64,000 nt of DNA from Macrophomina tecta (GCA_024180945.1 JAKSGN010000002.1:1922001-1986000), one strand, 5' to 3'. Positions 1 through 11,474 are shown, counted from the stretch's first letter. The notes: generated by a model not told the origin, from the letters alone. Translations and numbers: made by a program.

Positions 1-1
1 T

Positions 2-1546
2 GTCCCTGATGGCTTGCCCGCTGAGCAGAAGGCTGATATTCTCACCACCTTGTATGAGAACCCGACTTTCTCGTCTCTGTGGCAGAAGCTCAGTGAATGC
101 TTGACTGTCATTCGTGAGCGCACCAACATGCTCAGTGTAGCGACAATCCTCTTGCCGCTGATTGAAGTGTTGATGGTTGTGTGCAAGAACACCACACTCA
201 AGGATACGCCGCTTGGAAAGCTCCATTCGCGGGAGATTGAGATGACGAGTCCCCCGCCGGAGAACCGCATGGAGAGCTTGTTCTTCAAATTCACGGAGGA
301 GCACCGCAAGATCCTTAATGAACTTGTTCGCCAGAACCCCAAGCTCATGAGCGGGTCTTTCTCAGTTCTCGTGAGGAACTCAAAGGTCCTAGAATTCGAT
401 AACAAGCGGAACTATTTCACGCGCCGTCTCCATTCGCGCGGTGCCGAAATGCGCCACCCGCATCCCACGCTTCAGCTTTCCGTCCGTCGCGAGCACGTCT
501 TCTTGGACTCTTTTAAGTCCCTGTATTTCAAGACCGGTGATGAAATGAAGTACGGCAAGCTCAGCATCCGCTTCCACGGCGAAGAGGGTGTTGATGCGGG
601 TGGTGTCACTCGTGAGTGGTTCCAGGTCCTCGCCCGGCAGATGTTCAACCCCGACTACGCACTGTTTATTCCCGTTGCCTCAGATCGTACGACTTTCCAC
701 CCCAACCGCCTGAGTGCGATCAACCAAGAGCACCTTCTCTTCTTCAAGTTCATTGGCCGCATCATCGGAAAGGCGCTCTATGAGGGCCGCGTGCTCGACT
801 GCCATTTCAGCAGAGCAGTCTACAAGCGCATCCTTGGGAAGCCGGTCAGCATCAAGGACATGGAGACTCTTGACTTGGACTACTACAAGTCCCTTCTCTG
901 GATGCTCGAAAACGATATCACCGACATTATCACCGAGACGTTCTCTGTCGAGTCCGAGGAGTTCGGTGTGACCCAGACAATTGACCTTATTCCCAACGGT
1001 CGCAACATCCCTGTTACCGATGACAATAAGCAGGAGTACGTCCGATTGATGGTCGAGTACAAATTGACCGGCTCTGTGCAGGACCAGCTCACAGAGTTCC
1101 TGAAGGGCTTCCACGACATTGTTCCGGCGGAATTGATCTCCATCTTCAACGAACAAGAGCTTGAACTGCTAATTTCCGGCCTGCCCGAGATTGACGTTGA
1201 CGACTGGAAGAACAACACTGAGTACCACAACTACACAGCAGCTTCGCCTCAGATCCAGTGGTTCTGGCGTGCAGTGCGCTCCTTCGACAAAGAAGAGCGT
1301 GCCAAGCTGCTCCAATTCGTCACGGGCACTAGCAAGGTTCCGCTCAATGGGTTTAAGGAGCTTGAGGGTATGAACGGCTTCAGTCGCTTCAACATCCACC
1401 GCGACTATGGCAGCAAGGATCGCCTTCCCAGCTCTCACACGTGCTTCAACCAGCTAGACCTGCCTGAGTACGAGAGCTATGAGGCGCTCAGGCAACAGCT
1501 CTACACCGCCATCACCGCCGGCAGTGAGTACTTCGGATTTGCATGA
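2..1546 (+). CDS. tom1: HECT-type E3 ubiquitin ligase, C-terminal part (Tom1/HUWE1 family), 5' truncated by window edge
   Basis: The reading frame is open from the first bases of the window to the TGA at 1544-1546, so only the C-terminal ~514 residues are present. They hold the segment before the HECT domain and the whole HECT domain. This covers the N-lobe (FHGEEGVDAGGVTREW near 570-625) and the C-lobe ending in SSHTCFNQLDLPEY. The TGC at 1442-1444 encodes the cysteine that should form the thioester with ubiquitin, and the protein ends in the usual aromatic-rich tail (EYFGFA). The HECT sequence and the region before it resemble Tom1/HUWE1 giants, which are normally over 3000 residues, so most of the gene lies to the left. 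The family acts in the nucleus and cytoplasm on excess ribosomal proteins, histones and mRNA-export factors. There is no intron in the visible part. Apparent start codons inside the frame are not real starts. Confidence 0.93.
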   Translation, partial: VPDGLPAEQKADILTTLYENPTFSSLWQKLSECLTVIRERTNMLSVATILLPLIEVLMVVCKNTTLKDTPLGKLHSREIEMTSPPPENRMESLFFKFTEEHRKILNELVRQNPKLMSGSFSVLVRNSKVLEFDNKRNYFTRRLHSRGAEMRHPHPTLQLSVRREHVFLDSFKSLYFKTGDEMKYGKLSIRFHGEEGVDAGGVTREWFQVLARQMFNPDYALFIPVASDRTTFHPNRLSAINQEHLLFFKFIGRIIGKALYEGRVLDCHFSRAVYKRILGKPVSIKDMETLDLDYYKSLLWMLENDITDIITETFSVESEEFGVTQTIDLIPNGRNIPVTDDNKQEYVRLMVEYKLTGSVQDQLTEFLKGFHDIVPAELISIFNEQELELLISGLPEIDVDDWKNNTEYHNYTAASPQIQWFWRAVRSFDKEERAKLLQFVTGTSKVPLNGFKELEGMNGFSRFNIHRDYGSKDRLPSSHTCFNQLDLPEYESYEALRQQLYTAITAGSEYFGFA

Positions 1547-3363
1547 GCAGGATCAGCTGCTTCTTCTCGTCTTCTGGGATTTTGGTGTTACTCTTTTCCA
1601 TGCGCACATACCAAAAAACACAATGATGTTTATGAGTTGCTGCTGCATTTAAAGGCGCTGGCGATGTTTCCCCCCTTTTTTTTCTTTTTATTGGACGAAG
1701 GGCAAGGGAAGGTTGCAAGGTTTTACTCCCTTCAGAGCGGATAATACCTAGGGATTACGTGGGGTTTTTCCTGATTTTTTTTTTTTTTTTTCTGCTTCTG
1801 CATTTTGGGAGAGTGGATTGCAGCGGAACAGCTGAGTGGCTTCGTTCCATGGGGATTTCGATTCAGACAAAGCGTGATTCATTCGTTGCATCAGTATGAG
1901 AGAGAGCTTAGTATAGTCTCTCTCTCTTTCAGTCTCCAGATTGGGGTGAAAGAGGACCGTGGAGTCCACTGGTCTCAAGATCACGTTCTTCTTCTCCGAA
2001 AGGAAGCGGAGTGCAGGCCGTCTTCCTTTCACGACGGGGAGGAACTGGGTCGAGCTTGGGTATCGGGCTGAAGGTGATGATGGGTGTTTTTCTCTTAGGA
2101 CTTCTTTTTGTGCTTTGACTGGAGATTCTTCTCACTGAGCCTTTTCTTTCCTCCTCTCGTGGAAGATGATGGGCGGCGGCTGGGGTAGATAGTTCCTGAT
2201 TTTTATTTCCCCTTCTTTCTCAAGTAGCTTTCTAAAAGATATGTATGCGATTTAAAAAAAAGACTGGTGGCTTTTGCTTGCGCTTGTGAGAGTGTTTGCG
2301 TTGAATTGTAGTTGAATGATGCGTGCAGAACTTGGATCAACTGGGCCAGCCCCCGTCTTCCGGAGGTAGAGCATGAAACAGTTCCCATAGTATGAAGGGG
2401 TGCTTTGTTCGCATGGGTTTCTCCGAGGGAGAATGGCGCATCTGTTGCGCGAGATGATTTGGATAGCAGGTTTTGGCGAGTTTTGAAAGTCTGCGTGCGG
2501 TGTCTGCAGGCTTGCCGTATCTCTGCGTCCTCCGGGCTGCGCCCACAAGCCAAAAAGGGCTGCTGCTGGAACGGATACGCTGTATCACTCAAAAAAAAAA
2601 AAAAAAAAAAAGTACTATACGTGGTCACGCGCCGAGAATCTTTGTAGAGTGTCAACCATGGGGGTGCTTGATAAAGCGCATAATTTGTGCCTCCGTGCCA
2701 CGGACATTTCCCCGCGTCTCAATATCTCGTTCGAATTCATTCTGCATCTCTTTTCTACGATTGAAACACAACCAAGACGCCTACAGCGTCGTTTTTTGCT
2801 TCGGGAGAGGAACCCCATTGACAAGAACGACACTGGTAGGAGGGCTGTGATGCTTGATTTTCTGACCGCAAATGTTTGGATGTTTGGCGTGGTGAAGGTA
2901 TAATTTCATCGCAGGCGGATTTCGATGCCGATCACCATTAAGTACCTATGTCCTTGGGTGCTTCATCGATAAATTGGCGCTTTAAGGACATAGGGACCGC
3001 ACACATGAATTAGAAGCACGCATGATCGGTCTTGAGCCCACCGAGCACCACGAAAAAAAAGTTTATCATAATATCAGTGGCGTTTCCCATTTGGTCAGAG
3101 GAGAATGAAGTGGAAAGTTGTGCGCAAGTGTATACTTAACACGACCTTACACTTTGGCGACAGTACCTTCGATCGCAATCAAGTGACTTGTGAAGAGGAG
3201 GGCTATCACGCCCCACGCATCAATGCCGTTATTTTCAGGTGGTCTGCTTCGTATCCTGTTTCAGGGAGCCGAACAAAGGCACATTGTCAATCTGGAGGGG
3301 ATTTTTACGGAACTGTGAGAGATTCGAGGAGAGTAGAGAGATGAGACTTCGGGGGATGGTTCA
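1547..3363. other. Intergenic stretch with 3' UTR of the HECT gene; no gene seen
   Basis: No open frame here shows family resemblance or a convincing splice pattern. Short frames on both strands are low-complexity. The stretch contains a T17 run (1775-1791) and an A21 run (2591-2611). Base composition becomes more AT-rich than in the coding neighbours. Confidence 0.6.
2591..2611 (+). repeat. Homopolymer A21 tract
   Basis: A run of 21 adenines in intergenic DNA. It is one of six A or T runs of 17-22 nt spread across the window. Confidence 0.95.
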
Positions 3364-4745
3364 ATGAGGGCGGGTTGCGCTAGTTGCGGCAGCAGTGTGG
3401 CGAGTAGTAGTGGAGGTAGTAGAGGGATGAGAGTTGGGATAACGCTGCGGGGGTTGAGGAAAGGTGGCATCCGGCAGATGTGGGGATGGTTTGAGAGTGG
3501 GTGAGGAGGAGAGTGACACGTGTAACGTGGACGATGGTGGAGGCGGATGCAGAGGCGAAGATTGGGAGGTAAATGAGAGGATGGATGGGCTGAGGAGTTA
3601 GTGGTGTAGAAGGCGTTTGGTGTAGTTATCTCGCCCACCTAATGTTTTAGTGAGAGATAAACCTTCCCAGCAAGACTGTAGAAAGCAGTGCCCCACCCCA
3701 TGTCCGTTACAACATTGAGCATGCGTACCAAAGCCTCCCTGCACCGCAGCCGCAACAGTCCACATACAGGGATACTTATGAAGGACCACCACATCGCACG
3801 CAGCAACACTTTTACGCGGCTTCTGACGTTCTGCAGCACCTGGATGAAATTGAGCCCGGCGCACGGGAGGAAGTAGCCGCAACTCGTCAGATGGTTCGTC
3901 AGTCTCACGGGAACTACGGGAATCGTCATCCAGATAGCAAAGAGGACTGCTAGAGACGAGCCAGTCATAGCCTGGCGCTGACCGTACAAATGGGCGGTCA
4001 CGCTGGATACGTGGGCCGCTCCATAGGCTCGAGCGCAAAGTTTAGGGGCTGGGGACCAAGGGGATAGTCAGCGGAAGCTGAACGAAAGCCGCCAGATACT
4101 TCAGGATCAACGAAAAGTGCATGCGCCGACGGAGCAGCAGGTATATAAACAACGCCTGGCGCAGGAGTGGCGAGAAGAGCCACAGAAACCGACTGACAAG
4201 GAAGTCAAGGCCGCGCTCCTTCGGCATATCGATGATATGATTGGTTACGGCGATATCATAACGCCGATGCCGCACTGGCTGCCTACGGTTCTGGATTGCG
4301 TGCGGCGAGAGTATAGAGTAAGGGCAACGTGACCTGGTGAATACTCTCGGGCGTCTCTAGGTTTCCTTCGGTGTATTGCGGCGGAAGCGCGAAATGAGAA
4401 CCGTTCCAATAAGTCATGCAAAGCCACCATCGAGCAGGTGCCTGCAGAGTGGTACCTGAAGGTAAAAGCCGAAATCGAGCATGGACAAGCCGCGATGGAG
4501 AAGAAAGGTGAGGCAAAGCCTGAGACGAACCAACGTCAGGCATGTCGTGGAAGCGAAAGCCGGCTGCGCGGCATGTTGAAGAGGCGATTCAGGATGAATA
4601 TAATGTCAATCCGGATACCGGGGTCCAGATGATACCCGGTCCTCGTGCTTATTTGGTGAAGGTGGAGCAAGGCTTGCCAAGGGCGTATGCGACTTTCGTT
4701 TCGTTGTACAACCAGAGCTACCAGTCACCCTATTACTATTCGTAG
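3364..4745 (+). CDS. Unrecognised multi-exon gene model or decayed gene
   Basis: No family is recognised. A plausible exon 1 (3364-3500, Gly/Ser-rich start) joins in phase across GTGAGG...CCTTCCCAG (3501-3670) to a long frame at 3671-3950, rich in Gln, His and Glu. A second good frame (about 4050-4317) is charged and reads like a real protein (KEVKAALLRHIDDMIGYG). It runs into a GTAAGG donor at 4318 and may rejoin after CTCTAG (4361). A last frame ends at 4745 with a tyrosine-rich tail (SYQSPYYYS). The links at 3890-4060 and 4505-4540 need weak donors or an intron near 32 nt, so the gene may carry frameshifts. The codon texture of the pieces, better than the flanking DNA, is the main support. 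Confidence 0.35.
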
Positions 4746-5439
4746 CCGCTGCGGCATCTTCATAGCCGGTATGTTCCCTTGGCGTTGTGGCAAGGGGTCG
4801 TGGATGGATGTAAAATCTGCCCTTGAGCTGGCAGGGGTGTGGGCAAAATAAGGGAACAGTTACAGGAAAATGGATGAACTGGTAAATTATTGGTCTTTGT
4901 TTTGCGCTTGGGTGTTTGCTATTGGTATAATAGTGAATAGGGGCTTATAAGGGCTCGTCCGGGAACTAAAGGTGGAAAATCTTGAGGTCGAGCCCAGCTA
5001 TCACCCTTGACAGACAGATCCAGAGACACAACAGATGATTCGCGCTACCGCAACCTGGAGGACTACTCTTCCCCTTGGTATCCAGCGCAGACCCGCAGGG
5101 ATCGCGTATTTTGGAGAAAGGCCCGCACCAAATCCGTTGATAGTCGATTCCAGCACCGTGGCCTGATTACGAGACTGCTTCCTGTGATAAAAGCAACATG
5201 ATTGACCACAGCTTTCGCAGGCCAGATTTCACAACGCCTCGACGTTTCGGTTGTACAGCCGCTCCAGCGGGTGCCCCGAACTTTTGATCGTCGAAGTCTC
5301 CGAAGCCGTGCCCATGCAGCACAGGATTCACAATCCTTCAATTACCTCCGCATTCGGCTCTCTGGCCAAATACCGTTTCATAGCCGACGGCTTGCTGAGA
5401 CTGAATTAATTGTAGAACAGGTTTTGATCGCGTTCAAGG
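4746..5439. other. Intergenic; nothing recognised
   Basis: Only short frames without family resemblance are present. The right part probably includes the 3' UTR of the minus-strand gene that ends at 5440. Confidence 0.5.
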
Positions 5440-5952
5440 TCAAGTAGACTGGTCACTTGTGTCCTTGTCGACGGGTATGAGGCCGCCAGCGAGAGAAGCA
5501 GCGATGGCAATGGAGAAGGCCAAGGCGAGGGAAAGCCAGAAAACGGTCCTGGTGCATCCACAGATCCTCTTCTTCCCGGAGTTCTTTTTACTCTTGTTCT
5601 TTTCCAGATCGATTGTTGAAATGTCAATCGTAGGTGCTCTCGTCAAGCAGATTCCATCTTCACTGACCCGGTTGATTGGGTAAGGGCGATAGGCAGGTGC
5701 GGGAGTTCTTGGAGTGCGCGGCGAAAGCGGGCTAGCAGGGGTGTAGCTGGAGTCTTCGGTGAGGTATTTTGGCTCCTCGCGGAGAATGACCTGGGGAGCC
5801 TCGTGCCAGTTATTGTCGGTGGAGTATTTGGGCTCTTGGACGGCCGGCTGCAGAGCCTCAGCTATCATGGGATCGTAGGGAGAGGCGAGCTGGAGGCCTT
5901 CGCTGACTCCGGGGTCATAGTTCGGCATTGAGGCTGACTTGGAGGTGGACAT
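5440..5952 (-). CDS. Small single-TM protein with basic juxtamembrane stretch, unknown function
   Basis: This is an uninterrupted 170-residue frame from ATG at 5952. The N-terminal ~115 residues are polar and Pro/Ser/Thr-rich with no signal peptide. A Lys-rich segment with two cysteines (KKRICGC, about 129-135) precedes one hydrophobic span at 137-159, and the protein ends 11 residues later. The basic cluster before the span and the long hydrophilic N-terminus predict a tail-anchored or type II arrangement with the N-terminus cytosolic. Similar short Pro-rich single-pass proteins are common in filamentous ascomycetes, some being the start of longer extracellular proteins. A downstream exon is therefore possible, although no good splice signal was found. 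No function can be assigned. Confidence 0.6.
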   Translation of the reverse strand: MSTSKSASMPNYDPGVSEGLQLASPYDPMIAEALQPAVQEPKYSTDNNWHEAPQVILREEPKYLTEDSSYTPASPLSPRTPRTPAPAYRPYPINRVSEDGICLTRAPTIDISTIDLEKNKSKKNSGKKRICGCTRTVFWLSLALAFSIAIAASLAGGLIPVDKDTSDQST

Positions 5953-6712
5953 GGCGACAGATTGGTCCCTTCTGGGGGTTTGCGGGAGCCAAACGTAAAA
6001 AAGGGCAATTGCATAGGGAACGCGAGCGCAGCACTGTTATAGGAGTAACGAGAATAGGAGCTGGATGACTCGTAAGGCAGGCTGGGGCAGGGATCTGACT
6101 GGAGGTGCCGCGTGTACTTGCAGCCAACGCCTCTTGGAACTGAGGCCATTGTTGCCGGTCTTGGCTCAGAAGGGGAAGGTGTGCTAGTTGAGACGGTATT
6201 GCGGGCACACACAAAAGGGAAAGGCGAGGGCTAAGCTTCTTCGTCATTTGTGAGTACGGAATACGAGTCCGAAGGCGATGCGGGAGCATGCGTAATGCTG
6301 GCGCCGCATGGAGAGAACGGCGATGCCGCATGTGCTGGCGGCACGCTCCACGCTCAGGGCTGACTGAAAAGCATCTCGCACTAATTTATCTGCTGGAAGC
6401 CTCGGCGAGTCAGCTGGTGATTGGAGCGATAGCGTCGTGATTTTGACTCATTTGCAACTTGCTTGACTCGAAGCCTTTAGGAACCAACTGAGAACGTTCT
6501 GAAGCGCTCGGGGATAAGGTGGAGCCGGAAGACGGACGAGGCTTCGATGACGGGGCGGGAAAACAGGCAGCGCTCGGGCCACCTGCTCTCGTGTCTCGCT
6601 TTCACGTCGCGCCTCACACGCGTCAACCCCGAGCAAGCCCGAGCATTTTTCCCCCACTACCAGCTCCCCCTACCGCGACTCAGCACCGTTTTCCGCCCAT
6701 AAACTCGCCGTC
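5953..6712. promoter_or_regulatory. Divergent upstream region between the single-TM gene and CTF8
   Basis: About 760 nt lie between two start codons that point away from each other. Frames inside are low-complexity and likely UTR. No clear TATA box was seen. Confidence 0.45.
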
Positions 6713-7153
6713 ATGCCCAGTATCCCGCTGCACCCGCCGCCCAAGTCGCCGTCCGCCGCGCCCGACGTCCCAAACCCGCTCCCCCAATTACTGCAAACGC
6801 CCTCCGGCCTGGCCATTCTCGAACTCCAAGGAACCATTCACTCGTCCGCTTCCCCCGCCAAAGCCCATGCCGCAGACTCCTCCTCCCACATGCCAATTGG
6901 CAGGCTCGTCTTCCCTCTCTACTCGTCCGACGACCCGCCTGAGAACACCGCCTGGATGAAGCGCGTCTACATGTATGTCGGGAAGCACCAGCGCTTGACT
7001 GGCGAGGTCAAGAAGCTGCCGAAGCCATTGGCCGTCATTCATCGGAAGCCAGGGTCGAGCGAGGAGGATGGGCAGGAGGAGCTCGAAATTGCCGAGATCA
7101 TCAGGCACAAGATCATCTTCTCCGGCCGCCCAGAGCCTGTCAGCGGTGCTTGA
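6713..7153 (+). CDS. CTF8: Ctf8-like subunit of the Ctf18-RFC clamp loader
   Basis: This is a single-exon 146-residue protein starting at the ATG at 6713. Ctf8 binds Ctf18 and Dcc1 in the alternative RFC that loads or unloads PCNA at forks and supports sister-chromatid cohesion in the nucleus. Family hallmarks visible are an N-terminal segment with a hydrophobic strand (GLAILELQGTI), a glycine-containing loop (IGRLVFPLY) and the block around KLPKPLAVIHRK. It ends in a short beta segment (RHKIIFSGRPEP), as in other fungal Ctf8 proteins. Length matches the family (about 130-150 residues). The N-terminal 25 residues are Pro-rich and variable. The assignment rests on motif order remembered from the family. 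Confidence 0.85.
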   Translation: MPSIPLHPPPKSPSAAPDVPNPLPQLLQTPSGLAILELQGTIHSSASPAKAHAADSSSHMPIGRLVFPLYSSDDPPENTAWMKRVYMYVGKHQRLTGEVKKLPKPLAVIHRKPGSSEEDGQEELEIAEIIRHKIIFSGRPEPVSGA

Positions 7154-8532
7154 GTCTCTCAGCGGATGCTGTCGAGTCGCCAACGCAAGGATGCCAGCAT
7201 GCCTCTATTCATCCCCACGGCATTGTGCAACCCCACGCAAAGTATGTACTACGGAGCTCAGTTTGCGAATTTCGGGGATGGGTCGAGGAAGGGAAAACAC
7301 AGGCTTGAGTGCTACGCGCGCTGGCACTGCCCGACGATCGCCTGAGCGGGATGCTGCAGCGACGGTAATGCTTTGTTCATTCATGAGAGCGCAGGCGCAC
7401 CTTCGCATCTTCCAGGCTGTCGGCGGTTTTCTTCTTCCTCGTCCACGCCAGCGCATCCTGGGAACGACGATCCGCTTCTGCCGGACCCGCGCGGTCCTCG
7501 CTTGCGGCCACTGTCTTGGACAACAACGCTGAAATTTCAATTACGGTTGAGGCTCGGCTCTCTCTTGTAGTCATAGGCCGAGGACATCTTTGCAGTCCCC
7601 ATTCCATGGTCCATGCAGGGACAGGGGCACGCAACCCATGCCGGTTGCAATGGCAGGGTCATTGCCTCCTATTTTTCTGTTTCTGCCATCCTCGCCCAGG
7701 TATCTGGGATGGCGAACATGTATTTCTGCCGGTGGAAATTAGACCCCCCGTGCAATCGATCAATGAGAGTCGCTCTTTAAAATTCTGGCCGGGAAGGTGT
7801 AGATTCAGGTGGACGTGCATGATGGCACGGGGTGCAGGACGTTTTCGTGAATAGCGTAGCCCCCCTTCACGGAACCATGGCAGAAGGGCGTAAAGGCATG
7901 GTTTAACTGGGGAAAATGGAAGAACATGGACCTTGCTGAGAACTTGGCTCTCTTCTTGGTACTTTACTAAATACGACCGTATCTTTAGACTGGGGCTTAG
8001 AGTCTGGATCTACTAAAAACAATTTTCCAGGAGAGATCTGTCGCGCATCGAGCCCTATCAGTTCAAGTACACGCTTTGCAGTACAAGCCTATCGAACCGC
8101 TTTCATTCTTGTAGGCAGAAATATACATAAGCCAGTCTCTAGAGAACGCGGTTACTGCTCCTTAGCTGCCTGGAGCATGACTAAAAAAAAAAAAAAAAAA
8201 AATCGGCAGTAGTGAAGGCCGGTTCGGCAAACCCGTACGTAAAGCGTGGATTTGGTCTTTGCTCTGTCGTCGCGAGTGCATCGACTGGCTGGTCTATGGA
8301 AAATGGCGGGTGGAGTGGAGACTTCCCGGCCATCTAGTCGTCTCTAAGATGAAAGACACGTCGGACTCGACATCCCACAGCTGTTGTACGGCTGCGGGAT
8401 GAAGGCGGAGGCTTCGCCACGCCCACAATCTCGTTTCGCCCATGTAGCCCGATGTCCTGGCGTTGGGCAGGCACTCACATGACACGCAGCCCGTATAACC
8501 AGGGATATGCTGCTTCAATACCCCACTCCAGC
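7154..8532. other. Intergenic region between convergent CTF8 and AP-3 sigma genes
   Basis: About 1.4 kb with no supported gene. It includes the 3' UTRs of both flanking genes and an A20 run at 8183-8202. Frames here are short and lack family resemblance. Confidence 0.5.
8183..8202 (+). repeat. Homopolymer A20 tract
   Basis: Twenty adenines in the convergent intergenic region. Confidence 0.95.
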
Positions 8533-9204
8533 TCAACGTCCTGCCCACAGCCCGTCCCCCCTTCCAAATGCACCAAAGCCTCCCTCTCCGCCCGGCCTCT
8601 TTGCGACCCTTCCCTGCGCTTTCACGCCTTGCACCACCCTCTCCAACCCCGTTTCTACCACCACCCCTCCCACTATCATTTCACTCAACGTCGCATGGAG
8701 CGTCTCGAAATTGAAGATCAGGTCCAGCTCGCACACGTTCTCGAACAAGCGGTCAAGCGCCTCGACGAAGACTTGGATTAGATCGAGCAGAGCGAGCGGC
8801 GACTCAGTGGCGGTCGATATTATTATGAAGTAGAGGGTCGCATAGTGGCGGTAGGTGACGATAGAGGGCGTGTCGGCGTACGGGCCGTTGGTCGGGGAGC
8901 TCGAGGAAGAAGCGAGGAGCGGCGGGAGGCTGGCCGACGTGTCAGTACAGTGTCGGGCATCCGCGGAGCCGCAAGCACGTACGGAAGGAAGTTGCATGAC
9001 GAGTTGGGCCGGTTGGACACCAGGGTGAAGATCTCGGAAATCAGGCGTTGCTGGACGGCCGTGTCCTGCGAAGTTGCGAAAACGTGTCGCGTCAACGGTC
9101 TGTGGACGGGCGGTGTGCGGTCATGCAGCGCGTACCAGCTGGGTGTAGAACTTGGTCAGGCGCGGTTGGCCATGGTTGTTGAAGACCAGCACGGCGTTGA
9201 TCAT
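8533..9204 (-). CDS. APS3: AP-3 complex small (sigma) subunit
   Basis: Three exons on the minus strand: 9204-9136, 9065-8983 and 8929-8533, with introns GTACGC...GCAG and GTACGT...CCAG. The join gives 182 residues in one phase. Exon 1 is the sigma-chain start (MINAVLVFNNHGQPRLTKFY). Exon 2 carries the helix after it (QQRLISEIFTLVSNRP). Exon 3 has the diagnostic block YRHYATLYF followed by LLDLIQVFVEALDRLFENVCELDLIF and a variable Gly-rich tail. AP-3 sorts cargo such as alkaline phosphatase from the Golgi to the vacuole, and sigma stabilises the core with delta. The conserved block and the tail length distinguish it from AP-1 and AP-2 sigma. The Ser-run in exon 3 is slightly longer than I would expect. 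Confidence 0.92.
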
Positions 9205-9644
9205 GGCGGCGGCGGGGGGTGAGGCGTGTGGGTGGCGGCGAAGGCGGTGATGATGTTCGGCCGGATGAATGTAGAGCGGGAGAGCGTGCAGGAATAGAGA
9301 CCCCGCTTTCGGGCGCCGCGCAGATCTAGCAGGAAGGAGCTTGGCGCGGAGCTTGATCGGTCGGCGGCGAGTCACAGGGCAGGCGTTCGGGAGCGGGTTG
9401 CGTTTGTGCCTTGATCCTGTGGCAGACGCGTGCCGCTGGAGTGGAGTGCAACTGGGACTGCATCGGCGGGGAAGGCGGAATGCCAGCGTGCGGCCCGTGT
9501 CGCTCGCTCTGATGCAGCACCCGAGCTTTCTTTCGTCACCGAAGAACAAGCATCAGCGATTACCTCTGCAGCGAGCCTTCTCCGCTCTCCCGCTTTCTCT
9601 CCACAACCACTCAATTGAACCGCCAGCTATCCCATCGCGCCATC
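9205..9644. promoter_or_regulatory. Divergent promoter of AP-3 sigma and frataxin
   Basis: There are 440 nt between opposing start codons, GC-rich on the left. No TATA box is evident. Frames here are spurious. Confidence 0.5.
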
Positions 9645-10419
9645 ATGCTGTCTCAAGCCACTCCCCGCGCTTGCGTTCGCGCCGCCCTGCGCGCCCGCTC
9701 CACCTCTATTAGCTCCGCAGCTCGTCTGCACTCCACTTCGATCGCCCGCTCCGTTCTCCGCACGCGCGCCGCGGCCGCCGTCGCTACCACGAAAGTCCGC
9801 CGCGCTCTCTCTTGCTCCCCGCGCTCCAGCAGCCTCATCCCCGACGCTGAGCACCCGCCGCCCAAGGAGAGCGAAGCGTCGGAGTCGATCGCTGGCGTCC
9901 AGCCCACCGAGATCAGCCTGTCGGAGTACCACGAGCACGCTGACAGGTACCTCGAGGTGCTGCAGCAGAAGCTGGAGGACAAGCAGGATGCTGGTGAGGG
10001 CGTGGAGGTCGAGTACTCGGTACGATCTCCATCCTTGTAGCACTTTCACTTGCCAGCTCCACGGAGCTTCCGCTCTGTTGAGCAGTGACCATGTCTCAAG
10101 CGACTTCGTCTTCGTTTCCTGCTGTCCAGCTAACATTTGTCCCTCTCTTTCTCTCCCGCAGTCTGGCGTCCTCACCGTCGAGAAACCCGGGATTGGCACC
10201 TACGTTCTGAACAAGCAGCCGCCGAACAAGCAAATTTGGCTCTCCTCGCCCATCACCGGCCCCAAGCGCTTTGACTGGGTCATCCATGGCGAGTCGATGC
10301 ATCAAAAGGCCGACGGCGGCGTTGGTGACTGGATTTACCTCCGGGATGGCAGTTCCTTGACTGAAATTCTCCGGAAGGAACTGGCCGTTGAGGTCTCAAT
10401 TGACGGCGAGATCCCCTAA
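9645..10419 (+). CDS. YFH1: Frataxin, mitochondrial iron-sulfur cluster assembly protein
   Basis: Two exons, 9645-10019 and 10162-10419, are joined across GTACGA...CCCGCAG (142 nt) to give 210 residues. The first ~75 residues are rich in Arg, Ser and Ala with almost no acids, a typical mitochondrial presequence. Then comes the acidic helix ([20 protein letters not shown]) that binds iron. The beta-sheet core follows ([37 protein letters not shown]) and the C-terminal helix ([13 protein letters not shown]). Frataxin works with the Nfs1-Isd11-Isu1 complex in the matrix. The start was chosen because the presequence directly follows it and the nearest upstream in-frame start is TTG. The gene faces the DPH3 gene tail to tail. 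Confidence 0.95.
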
Positions 10420-11143
10420 ATCGTAAGGCGACGACAAAGCAAACAGGGTGCATATGAAGGAGTTCAGGGTGCTTGGATGAATTGATGGATGGCTGGTTGT
10501 ACACGTATCTATCGGAATTGCCCAAATTCGATGTCTGTGGTCCGTTGTCGGCTCAAGCCATGTTCTTGGATCACGGTACATGTGCGATGAATGAGGATCC
10601 CGCCGAATCCTGCTCACTATTGCGATCGCTAATGCGTAATACTGTGTATCATCTTTTTATGCGATATTTCCACGTCAATGATGCAAACATGCTCCACGCG
10701 ATCACCATACAACTGGTGCGCATTTGTCGGGCACTGAAATCAACGTACTGGCACTGCGCGCGACTGCTCAGTATGTAGCCATCTACACAAAACATCAAAC
10801 TATCTCATATTCTCCAGCCTCGTGCTCCACTCAGGATTCCCAGCTGCTCCAACACTTCAACCCATGAACTTCCTCAAACATCTAAAAGACAGCCCAGCAG
10901 CTACTTTGTGGCTTCGGTGCTGTCTTTCTCTTGACTTTCCAATTTCGGCATCTTAATGGAGATCGTGCATTCAGAGCGGCGCGTGAAGTGCTGCATCTTC
11001 GCTGAGACCCTTTCCTCCCCGACAGTCCTTCCCTGCGCGAATTAGCGCGGATCTGCGCCATGTCGTACTGCCTCCCACAGTCGTGGATGGATTGCAAAAT
11101 CGAAGCTGGTATGTTCCTGATCTCACTCCGCTCCTCTGGCACT
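10420..11143. other. Convergent 3' region between frataxin and DPH3
   Basis: About 720 nt with no supported coding frame, expected to hold both 3' UTRs. Confidence 0.5.
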
Positions 11144-11474
11144 TCAGGCAGCAACGGCAACAGGCTGCGCGCCCTCGTCCTTCTTCTCCTCGGGCAAATC
11201 GTCCTGCAACAAACAAACGGCGTCAGCATAAATCCCGCTCCGCCAAAGCCCCTCCTGTCCACCTTGTTTTTTTGCGCAGTGCACCCACCTTGTCGAATAT
11301 GACCTTGATCATGAGACTGCAGCTCGGACACACGCCGACGTCCTCGCCGTCGCGCAGGTCCGCCAGCGCGATCTCGAACCGGTCGCCGCACGGGCATGGA
11401 TAGTGGTAGATCTGCAGCTTCTCGTCGAACGTCATGTCCTCGATCTCGATCTCGTCGTAGAAGGACTCGGCCAT
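11144..11474 (-). CDS. DPH3: Diphthamide biosynthesis protein 3 (CSL zinc protein)
   Basis: Two exons, 11474-11289 and 11203-11144, spliced at GTGGGT...TGCAG, encode 81 residues, the normal family size. The CSL zinc finger is complete: Cys27 and Cys29 ([11 protein letters not shown]) and Cys49 and Cys52 ([10 protein letters not shown]), which bind a single iron or zinc. Dph3 is the electron donor for the Dph1-Dph2 radical SAM step on elongation factor 2, and is also the Kti11 partner of Elongator in tRNA wobble uridine modification. The acidic tail after the finger ([11 protein letters not shown]) is typical. The intron lies right after the finger. Confidence 0.95.
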
